A program made the position numbers and the translations under genes. The notes below the pieces were generated by a model. That model searched no databases. It had not been told where the DNA came from and saw only the letters and a program-made list of their open reading frames with translations. From assembly GCA_002751075.1 (NCBI GenBank), contig NAOQ01000424.1:31928-46740 (forward strand): a DNA stretch of 14,813 nt. The letters run 5' to 3'. This stretch comes from Ichthyophonus hoferi (Eukaryota > Opisthokonta > Ichthyosporea > Ichthyophonida > Ichthyophonidae). Shown here in pieces: positions 7,311-14,743 of the stretch. The first letter of the stretch is position 1, and every line of letters starts with the position of its first letter.

Positions 7311-9403
7311 ATGTTTCTTGTCAACTGGTTTTGGGACGTTCTGAACTTCTTGGGGCTGTCCTCTAAGAATGCTAAAATTGTATTTCTTGGTCTGGACAAT
7401 GCTGGCAAAACCACACTTCTACACATGTTGAAAGATGACAGGATCGCCCAGCACAATCCCACTCTCCATCCTAGTATGTTATTGGTTTCGTTCATTTATA
7501 TTTTCTTTATTAACTGTATTTGTTAGTCTGTTCTTTTACTATTAGTGTTATCATGTTATTATTTTATTTTTTCTCTTTTTCTTGGCATTCTAGAAAGTAC
7601 TCTATAAAACCTATATGGTATATACCTCATATGGTATATGCCTACTTTAGTTTTAAGCCTGTATGTATATATAGGAAGTAAACCCAGCCTGTCTCTATGT
7701 AGCTGTTTATTTCACCCTCTCTACTACCCCCTTTTCTCTTTCTCTTATGTTCCTTCTCCCCCTTCCCATCTAGCTTACTATCACCTCTATACATTAACTA
7801 TACAATATATTATAACAACACACATTGCACATCACAGCTGTGTATACACGTAGATAAACCCTCCAGTATTATCACGGTTTATTTCTTGTTTATTTCTCAC
7901 ATGACCATATTTGCAGCCTACTAATCCTCTCGATCCTGTTTGCCTTCCCACTCCCACTCCCTTTCCCTCCCTTTCCCTCCCACAGCTATGGAGGAGCTTG
8001 CCATTGGCGGCATCAGATTCCGCACCTTTGACCTAGGTGGACACGCTCAGGCTAGGCGTGTATGGAAGGATTATTACCCCAGTGTGGATGCTGTAGTGTA
8101 TTTAGTGGATGCAGCTGATAGAGAGAGATTGGAAGAGTCTAGGAGAGAGTTGGAGGTAAGCAACAGGAGCCACTGAGGGGCTGTAGGGGGTCTAGGGTGT
8201 TGGAAGTATATATATATTATGTTATAGGTTGTATGTATTGCATTATTGTAAATAACTGCTTTGCTCATTTCTTTTGTAGCTAGGTTTTTACTTGTTTTGC
8301 TAGGTTTAATTGTTTTAATTATATTTAGTTTTCTATTATGAAGTGTTATTTTTTTTAAAAAAAACAACATTTTTGTTTTTTATATTTAGTACGTGATTTT
8401 GACATCATGTATATATACATGACAATACTATAATGCTATAATAATAATAATAACAGTACTACCTCTATATTACTATCACTGTAACTATTCGATTTTTTCC
8501 ATGGCATTTATACTCCATTTATGCTTTTATGTACGTGTATATCCGTTCAATTTCTGACCCACTTCTACCGTCTGTCTCTCTCTCTCTTTCTTTCTCTCTC
8601 TCTCTTTCTCTACCACAGGCACTCATCACCAGTGAGGAGCTTCAGAAGGTTCCTTTCCTTATCCTTGGTAATAAAATTGATAAGTATGGTGCCGTGAGTG
8701 AGGAAGAGCTGAAATATGCCTTGAATCTTGCTAACTGCGTGTCCGGAAAGGTATAGTAGCCTACCTACCTACCTACCTATATTGCTGTATTCCTCTCTAT
8801 TCTCTTCTCTTCTATATACATCACTTTTAGCTTATTATGCATATATATACATACTTACATCAAGAAAACATTTCTTTATATATATTTTCCTATGAATTTC
8901 AGTGGAGATTCACGCCAAAGTCATTGGTATTACCCAACACGTATACCTGATATATCATATATATCATAATATTATGCCATGCTTTGGCTGTTATTAATAT
9001 TCTTTCCTTTGCAGGGCGCCAGGACTATTGGTGAGAGGAGAGCCGTTGAAGTTTTCATGTGCTCTGTTGTCAAGAAACAAGGATATGGAGAAGGTAAGAG
9101 GACATAATAATATACAATGTATGAGAGGGATAAAGGGTGATAGACAGGTGGGCCAATAGAAAGAGGAGAATGTGAGTGCCCAACGATTTGCGTGTTTATT
9201 TATTTTTTGTTTTTATGAGGTACCTAATTAGTATATACATGTAAACAAATACAAGTAAGGTGTATGTAGTAATGTGATAATAGATGGAACTATAATTGTA
9301 GGTGTGATTTTATTTTAATCCAATAATTTTTTTCGTTACTAAATACTAATTATATATTTTGGAATTCTCAGGTTTCCGTTGGTTGGCCCAATACATTAAC
9401 TAA
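7311..9403 (+). CDS. SAR1: Small GTPase Sar1 (COPII coat assembly), five exons
   Basis: Exons are 7311-7473, 7986-8155, 8619-8750, 9015-9093 and 9372-9403; all junctions keep frame and the product is 191 aa, within the usual 189-198. Sar1 binds the ER membrane when loaded with GTP by Sec12, recruits Sec23/24 and starts COPII vesicle budding. Visible parts are an amphipathic N-terminus ([16 protein letters not shown], residues 1-16), the P-loop GLDNAGKT (27-34), switch I Thr55 in LHPT, switch II DLGGH (70-74) with the family's catalytic His, NKID (129-132) and the base-contacting CS (171-172). The C-terminus ends [12 protein letters not shown]. There is no lipidation site, as expected for Sar1. 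The loop between SGKG and VEVF is slightly shorter than in animals and closer to yeast. After NKID the usual Pro of the xPxA segment is replaced (KYGA). Confidence 0.97.
7474..7985 (+). other. SAR1 intron 1
   Basis: Donor CCTA|GTATGT, branch-point-like TACTAAT at 7919-7925 and acceptor CCCACAG|CT define it. The last 40 nt before the acceptor are runs of CCC separated by 1-3 bases, giving a polypyrimidine tract and G-quadruplex potential on the opposite strand. The 71-codon frame at 7638-7853 is a chance product of this CT-rich intron. Confidence 0.9.
8405..8422. repeat. 18-bp perfect palindrome in SAR1 intron 2
   Basis: TCATGTATATATACATGA equals its own reverse complement. The alternating TATATA centre makes such a palindrome moderately likely by chance in AT-rich DNA. 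Confidence 0.8.
8571..8612 (+). repeat. (TC)n microsatellite acting as the polypyrimidine tract of SAR1 intron 2
   Basis: About 42 nt of almost uninterrupted TC and TTTC units end six bases before the acceptor AG. Length variation here could affect splicing strength. Confidence 0.85.
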
Positions 9404-9860
9404 GGTTGATCGTGGACCCTTCCAGTAATATCATTATGACTGATATGACTTTATATATAGTTCCTGTACTGAATTAGTGAGAGAATTAAATCCATGTTCA
9501 CTTGCTCGGCAAGGTACAGCATGAAATATAATCAGCCCAAGCCTACCTTCTATATTTCGGGGTTTCAGTTAATTGGTTTACTATCAGTTTGATGTTTGTT
9601 TTAGTGTTTTATTCTTCGCCTTCTATTGACCTACATGAGCATAATGTCATACTACCAGATATCGTTTTTTTTTATAATTTTTTTTTGACAAGATAAAGCC
9701 ATGTGTATTTATAATAGTGTATTGCTTTACATTGGTGTGGACTGGGAACGAACTATTCATACATGGTTACTGGAAGATTAGACAGTACAGATCGCATAAT
9801 CAACCAATCAACATATATATAGCGTAATATATGATGAGTGTAGTGAGTATAAGGGCCATG
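9404..9860 (+). other. SAR1 3' UTR and beginning of the convergent intergenic region
   Basis: No AATAAA occurs near the stop. The closest variant is ATTAAA at 9485-9490, 82 nt after the stop, which is a plausible polyadenylation signal. Two T-rich tracts follow near 9666-9687. No gene is seen. Confidence 0.45.
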
Positions 9861-9872
9861 GACGTGACGTCC
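9860..9872. promoter_or_regulatory. Palindromic CRE-like site GGACGTGACGTCC
   Basis: GGACGT and ACGTCC are inverted around one central base, and the site includes TGACGTC, the core bound by bZIP (ATF/CREB-type) factors in animals and fungi. It lies in AT-rich DNA about 450 bp after SAR1, with GGGCC on both sides. Function is inferred from motif only. Confidence 0.3.
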
Positions 9873-10576
9873 CACAGGGCCTTTTTTGTACCTGTTGAAT
9901 TATAAATGTTGGATATGTAATTTGGACACAGTTCAGGTTATATCTCATTAGGAGAATACTGCGGGGTTTGGTTATATTAACGTAAGATATTGATAGTTTC
10001 CATGCAAGTGATTTGAAATATGATTATTAAAAGACTGCGTAGACGTGGGGTTGGGTGTTCCGGACTAGGGATGAAACTAATAAACTGGAGGAAGAAGATA
10101 CAGTTGTTCGCCGTTTACATCTGTGAAATACTCTTTTCCGCCTCTTATTAGATACTAATTAATGTAGGCTAGAGTAATAGGAATGGAATAATACACGAGT
10201 TTCATGGGTATATTGTTATAGAATAATGAAGCGTTAATGCAATTGGGACAAGTATTAATAAATAAAAAAACAATTTCATAGTCTACCTATAGGTTTTAAA
10301 GTATTTTTGGTGAGTAAACATTTTCAGAGGGTCAATTTAATCTGGTATTTTAAACCTAACAGCCCCTTTTTATTGGTCTTGAGTGATTGCGATTATTTTG
10401 AAACTGCTAATTTTATCTCTTTTGCATATATACACAATTCTGTTAATGTATCACTAAATTTCAAATATTCATGTTTGATATTTGTTTACCTTGATGATAC
10501 ATATTGCATCATAAAACTATAGAATATTATGTTCAATTTTTGACAATAACAACAAGCCAACAAGTCTTCTACTATA

Positions 10577-11013
10577 CAACAAGTACTACGGAGTATAAAT
10601 GATATGAATTACAGGTAATTTTCGGGTTGAAATCAAATGGATGTAATAATTCAAATCCGAATTAACTTTGAAAGCAATTCAATTTAGATTTCAGAATCAT
10701 TTTGCTTGTCTATAAAACTCATAACCATTACATAATAGCCATTTTAACTTTTGTATATATATATTACATATTGGGATTATTTAATTTCAATTGCTTTAGT
10801 CATTCTACCCTTTAACAACATATATTCATGAAATACACCACATTCCCCTATTCCCCTATACCAAACCCACCATTGGTTATTATAGAGTAAAGGAATTACA
10901 AGATATTGTTATCGTTCCTGCGCATTCTCAATACACTATGGATTCATTCTACCAGAACATGCAGACTGTCAAACCATTATTTTAATAGTCAACAAGTACC
11001 GTAGTGCTTGTTG
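10577..11013. mobile_element. Possible 437-bp MITE with 15-bp terminal inverted repeats
   Basis: The left end CAACAAGTACTACGG (10577-10591) and the right end CCGTAGTGCTTGTTG (10999-11013) are inverted copies matching at 14 of 15 positions. ATA directly flanks both ends (10574-10576 and 11014-11016), as a short target-site duplication would. The interior is AT-rich and non-coding. A third CAACAAGTAC copy at 10990 lies just inside the right end and makes a local hairpin with it. The superfamily is unclear; 3-bp or TA-type duplications occur in several DNA transposon groups. A chance inverted repeat is possible. Confidence 0.4.
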
Positions 11014-12020
11014 ATACAGTGTAAAGAATGTTGTTAGCTGTATAATTTCTTAGGTTCACATACTAATATGAAGCTCTTTTTCTTTAAACATACTGAGAGC
11101 GATGGATGAATATATTTCTTGATTACTTACACTTCAGACATTTTATATCTTACTGTCGTAAACGTCCATAGTGGCATCAAACAGAACATTTTTTTTTTGG
11201 TTAAGATTTTATAAATTTATAGCTCTAGACACTAGATATATACATCACTATGAAAGTAATTAGAGAAAATACAATAAAAGTTTCTGGGGCTACGGTTAAA
11301 GTTAATAAAAATAAAGTATTATTTTACAACAGTGAATTCAAATTTTGCTTTTGTTACTTAGAGAGTGTGGAATGTGAAGTGAAAATACAGGTGCTGGAAT
11401 ATCAAATATAGCTAGCTATATAATACAGGCAAAGCAACTATAGTTTTAATTATCTAATTATTTAATGCTGAGTTCTAAACCAGTCTATATAAAATACAAT
11501 ATTTATAAAGTATAAAAAGTATTGTCTGAGCCAGATTGGTGACTGTTGATTCTGTAGTGATACTGAATAAAGGCTATACAATAGTTATTTTAGATATTCT
11601 GCTTGCAATAGTCGGTTACTACCCTCAACATGAGCGCGATAATTACTACTGGGGATGAAATCAATAACGAATATTTTCGTTCAAAACAAAATCATATTTA
11701 TGAGGAAGTGAGATATTAAACCTAAATATTTTTGTCTATCACGGAATTATCTACCTAAAAGTACCGTGTTTTTGTATTATTTCTTATCTGATTTATATTT
11801 AAGGTAGAAAATTACAATTGATATTATATTTTTTAAATTTTAATCTTAGGATTTCATTTGCAATCATATCTTTGCCTAATAACATAATCGATCTTGCCAG
11901 GTAACATACTTTATATACGCTACAGAGAAATGGTACGTCATACGTAAATCCAAATAAACAAATGTAATTCTTATTATAATACATTTAAGATTTTAAGTAC
12001 CCTATTACAAATAACATAGC

Positions 12021-12041
12021 AAGCCCTATCCAGTAGGGCTT
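12021..12041. terminator. Perfect 8-bp hairpin between convergent genes
   Basis: AAGCCCTA and TAGGGCTT form a perfect 8-bp stem around a 5-nt loop. It lies 213 bp beyond the stop of the - strand kinase, so it would fall in or near that gene's 3' UTR. It is GC-richer than its flanks. A role in 3' end formation or mRNA stability is only a guess. Confidence 0.35.
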
Positions 12042-12253
12042 ATTACTATATAGTTCAACTGCTCAAAAAAAAAAACATATACTATATATTGGAAGCGTAG
12101 AGTCAAGTACTGATACATAGAGTATATTACACAGAGTAGATGTTTGGAGATAGCTAGAGCGAGAAAGAGTATAGTATATATGATAGTATGCATGTATATA
12201 AGCATATATCTATCACATACAACTAATCTACCTTATTATTGCGTGCTACCCCT

Positions 12254-14502
12254 TTAGTGTATTCTATTTGGGTTATTAAGGCCATGCAAGTGATTCAAGT
12301 TGGATGATAAACGAGATTTAGGAGAGCGTACAGGAGGATATCTACTAGTAGAGTTAATAGTACTATTACTATTACTATTACTACTACTATTACTATTACT
12401 ACTATTACTATTATTATTACGATAAACTCCAGGGTGTTGCTTGAAGTGAAGGGAAAGGTTGTTTCCTAAATGTAGTTGTCGCTCTGTATCTACTAGATCT
12501 TTGAACAGTTGTTCGTCCTAATAAAAAAAATAGAAAGGGAGGAGGGAGGAGAGGGGGAGGGAGATGCAGGGAGGAAAAGGAGCTTATCAGTCAGGGGAAG
12601 CATAAAACCACCTATCCTTCATAGGGCTTTCCAATAGTATATTCTCTACCTCTCCCTCTCCCTCTCCTACCCTCTCCCCACCTCTACCTACCCTCATCCA
12701 GGGGTGAGCTAGTAGTTCGTCCACAGTAGAGCGTTCTTTAGGGTCTAATACTAATAACCCCAGAATAAAACTCTTAGCTGTAGGAGAGGGAGAGGGAGGG
12801 GGAGGGGGAAGGGGACGGTGTGTATATAGGCAATCAATGAATGATTTGATTGGTTAGTTAGGTAAGGTAAGACATATTATTGGACAGAGGAAAATAAAAA
12901 TAGGAGACTGTACAGGGTGATTGGAAGAACCATAAGGAGGGTAAAGTGTAAAGATAGATAGATACCAATAGATAGACATACAAATAGATAAAACTAAAAG
13001 CAGGCCATTAAATACACATAAATATACACACCAATGAATGTTCAGGTATATATATAACGTTCACATGACACCATAATGATGCTTCCACAAGATAACTATT
13101 TATGGACCCCTCCCCTTTCCTTAAGTAAACCTATCGAAATATCCCTTTCACCCATACTAACATCACAACCAGTAGGACTTTACCTAGCTTAGAGACAGAT
13201 AGCCAATACTCATCGGGGAAAAGGAAGGCAGATGATAAGATCTGGTTTTGAATATCTTCATCCTCATTGAATGGGAAGGTGCCACTAAGACTAAAGGTGG
13301 GTGGTAATAGGTGGGTATAAATAGATGAGTTAATATATATATATACCAATTACTATCAATCTATATAATATTTACTATTACAATATTCAATCCAATTGGG
13401 TACACACATATATAAAGATATTACAGAATTCAAATCATGCAAGAAATACTTAGCTATTCAATAGGAACCATAGACATACATGATATAGGTCTCTGTCGTC
13501 ATATATAAGGATACAATGACATTTCATATACTAATACCTTATAAGGTTTATATCTATTCTAAAATATTATACAACCAATGAGAAGTAGAAAACCTACGCA
13601 ACATAGCATATAACGCCAACACTCCATAGGTCAACTTGTGGTCCATAAATAGCCTGGGAAAGAATCTCGGGTGCTGATTGGATATCATTATTAGTGTATG
13701 TATATTTATAGACAGCCAATAATAAGGGGCAATACATAATAATAAACCAATTAATACGGGTATTTTTTGGATAGCCAATCAGTAATATCCACACATATAT
13801 AAACCAATCAAGGCTACTAATGATAAAAGATCTTTTACAGCTTCCTCCTGTGACGCCATATTACCATATATTAACACACCCATATAATATAGATAATAAT
13901 TATACCTCGTCCAATAAGAGAAACGTAATAAAAAATCAAACAAAAATCAGATTAATTTTATAACTGATAAAGATTTTCGCTATATTTAAACTATAAAAAC
14001 CTATCTTGACATTCTATTATAAAACTATAGTGCGAATACAGTCATCTGATTGGTGAATGAAGGAGCTAAAGCCTATATATAGTGATACAAAGTATTGTAT
14101 ATTTAATTAGAAATACCATGGCCCTACCCCACGCATCCTCTACAGTCCCCCCTAGGTTAAGAATTTCATAGCAGAATCATGATTGATAGTAATAGAAAAA
14201 GTATATTCACCTATATAGGCTGGGGTCCCAACAATACTAGAGAGGAATCTCTCTTCTCCCATCGCCTAAGGCAGGAGAGAAATATATATTAGAGTATGCA
14301 GATAGTATAGTATGGTAGTATGTAGATAGTACAGCATTGTAGTATGTAGAGCATATAGTATGGTAGTATGTAAATAGGATAGGATAGTAGTATGTAGGAT
14401 AGTATAGATACACATATACATAGATAAATAAATAAATAGAAATATACATAAATATAGGCGGAGAGATAGATAGATAAATATATAGATAGATATAAAACAA
14501 AT

Positions 14503-14536
<34 letters not shown>

Positions 14537-14676
14537 GTTTACAAGAGTCAAGAGAGAGAGGAAAGAAAGTGCTACACAAAAACCTTTGAAAATCCAAAAT
14601 CACACAGTTTGGCTTGGGTAAATTCAAGTTTTGTTACCATAAGAACATTCTCTGGTTTAATATCACGGTGCACCAC
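12254..14676 (-). CDS. Protein kinase D-like CAMK-group Ser/Thr kinase, 3' six exons (5' part outside window)
   Basis: Exons in transcript order are 14676-14584, 14265-14211, 13673-13598, 13290-13184, 12777-12692 and 12517-12254. Each junction has GT..AG and matching phase, giving 226 residues. Visible motifs, counted from the first residue, are HRD (3-5), KPEN (7-10), DFG (26-28), GTPAY (44-48), APE (50-52), DLWSVG (64-69), [12 protein letters not shown] (77-88, diagnostic of PKD) and HPWM (135-138). Animal PKD acts downstream of diacylglycerol and PKC at the trans-Golgi. Of PKD's two activation-loop phospho-serines, the first is Arg37 here and the second is Ser41. The catalytic loop is HRD where animal PKDs have HCD. 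After the domain comes an 87-residue tail unlike that of animal PKD, with a 19-residue Asn/Ser run (173-191) and a basic PPVRSPKSR segment. The N-terminal lobe and any C1 or PH domains lie beyond the right edge. Confidence 0.9.
12362..12418 (-). repeat. Coding AAT/AGT microsatellite giving an Asn/Ser run in the kinase tail
   Basis: Nineteen consecutive codons are only AAT or AGT, encoding a mixed run of Asn and Ser. The frame continues on both sides and the run ends before ACT ATT AAC. Because the unit is a triplet, length changes would not shift the frame, so the tract is expected to vary in length between individuals. Confidence 0.9.
12537..12571 (+). other. G-run tract with quadruplex potential (template strand of the kinase gene)
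   Basis: Five runs of three or more G, at 12537-12539, 12544-12546, 12553-12557, 12559-12561 and 12569-12571, are separated by loops of 1-7 bases. They lie in a purine-only stretch complementary to the polypyrimidine tract of the last intron. Confidence 0.55.
12654..12679 (-). other. G-run tract with quadruplex potential in the kinase pre-mRNA
   Basis: C runs on the + strand at 12654-12656, 12660-12662, 12670-12672 and 12676-12679 mean four G runs with loops of 3, 7 and 3 in the transcript, starting about 12 nt after the donor of the last intron. Confidence 0.5.
12778..13183 (-). other. Kinase intron between the SGTFPF exon and the HPWM exon
   Basis: Donor G|GTAAAG and acceptor CTACAG|CT, both phase 1. 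Contains GATTGG motifs at 12848 and 12919, and a short GATA-type repeat near 12953-12970. No coding sequence is seen. Confidence 0.85.
12788..12814 (+). other. Dense G-run tract with quadruplex potential beside a kinase splice acceptor
   Basis: G runs of 3, 3, 5, 5 and 4 are separated by loops of 3, 1, 1 and 2 bases. This is the strongest quadruplex motif in the window. On the coding strand it is the polypyrimidine tract directly before the acceptor of the exon at 12777-12692. Confidence 0.65.
13291..13597 (-). other. Kinase intron between the APE exon and the SGTFPF exon
   Basis: Donor GC|GTAGGT and acceptor CTTTAG|T, phase 2. AT-rich, with a TATATATATA run near 13334. ACACATATATAAA near 13404 recurs exactly in the next intron upstream, near 13790. 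Confidence 0.85.
13674..14210 (-). other. Kinase intron between the GTPAYI exon and the APE exon, with CCAAT array
   Basis: Donor ATAG|GTGAAT and acceptor AATCAG|CA, phase 1, restoring GTPAYIAPE. It carries the four-box CCAAT array, a 14-bp palindrome (TAAAAGATCTTTTA, 13824-13837) and a 26-codon - strand frame at 13779-13859 that fits no exon role I can show. Confidence 0.85.
13716..13808 (+). promoter_or_regulatory. Array of four CCAAT boxes at about 29-bp spacing, with TATATAAA
   Basis: CCAAT starts at 13716, 13747, 13775 and 13804, spacings of 31, 28 and 29 bp, close to three helical turns. A TATATAAA at 13796-13803 follows the third box. The array lies in a kinase intron and faces against that gene's transcription. 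It could bind an NF-Y/HAP-type factor or mark an antisense promoter; both are inference. Confidence 0.3.
14300..14411 (+). repeat. 24-bp minisatellite, about 4.7 copies
   Basis: Units start at 14300, 14324, 14348 and 14372, with a partial fifth at 14396. Each full unit ends in GTAGTATGT, and the first part varies (AGATAGTATAG, AGATAGTACAG, AGAGCATATAG, AAATAGGATAG). The period is exact, so expansion is by whole units. Confidence 0.85.
14412..14536 (+). repeat. Compound microsatellite ending in (AT)13
   Basis: AAAT and GATA tetranucleotide patches are followed by ACACACAC at 14502-14510 and 26 nt of pure AT at 14511-14536. Confidence 0.85.
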
Positions 14677-14743
14677 CTATATATGGTAGGTTTGCAGGCT
14701 TAGTATGTGACTTAGGGTCAATGGGAAGAGGACGAAGGAGATG

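Larger units (their letters stand above)
8156..8618 (+). other. SAR1 intron 2 with palindrome, ATA repeat and TC repeat
   Basis: Donor GAG|GTAAGC and acceptor CCACAG|GCA. The intron holds an 18-bp perfect palindrome at 8405-8422, an ATA trinucleotide run at about 8438-8453, and a CT-dinucleotide-rich tract from 8571 that serves as the polypyrimidine tract. Confidence 0.9.
9873..12253. other. Intergenic region between convergent SAR1 and the PKD-like gene
   Basis: AT-rich with no supported protein gene. A frame at 10307-10522 lacks an ATG start, and one at 11799-11984 on the - strand is of chance composition. The region contains the possible MITE at 10577-11013, a short inverted repeat AACGAA/TTCGTT near 11667, and a hairpin at 12021-12041. 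No canonical AATAAA for the - strand kinase gene is visible within 250 nt of its stop. Confidence 0.45.
12518..12691 (-). other. Shortest kinase intron, purine-rich at 5' end and pyrimidine-rich at 3' end
   Basis: This 174-nt intron lies between AGG|GTAGGT and TTATTAG|GAC. On the transcribed strand its first 45 nt are GA-rich (GGGGAGAGGG and GAGGGAGAGGG) and the part before the acceptor is CT-rich (CCCTCCCCCTCTCC), so the two ends are largely complementary and could fold together. Confidence 0.85.
14266..14583 (-). other. Kinase intron between the HRD/DFG exon and the GTPAY exon, full of simple repeats
   Basis: Donor AAAG|GTTTTT is weak for its position +3 to +6, and the acceptor is CCTTAG|GCG. 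Most of the intron is a 24-bp minisatellite followed by GATA, AAAT, CA and AT microsatellites. Long - strand frames of Tyr and Ile across it are artefacts of these repeats. Confidence 0.85.

Noticed and set aside
7226-7495. 89-codon - strand frame opposite SAR1 exon 1
   Set aside because: It is a shadow of the SAR1 exon and its pyrimidine-rich leader.
10307-10522. 71-codon + strand frame
   Set aside because: It begins with TTG rather than ATG, has no family likeness and lies in AT-rich intergenic DNA.
12256-12300. Extension of the kinase beyond the TAA at 12254
   Set aside because: The stop is in frame after a continuous tail and no donor site precedes it that would bypass it.
13779-13859. 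26-codon - strand frame beginning [12 protein letters not shown] in a kinase intron
   Set aside because: Codons look plausible, but no acceptor and donor pair gives an in-frame exon and the peptide matches nothing in the PKD activation segment.
14237-14627. Three long - strand frames rich in Tyr and Ile
   Set aside because: They are translations of the minisatellite and AT/GATA repeats inside a kinase intron; only the short exon 14265-14211, in another frame, and the HRD exon are coding.
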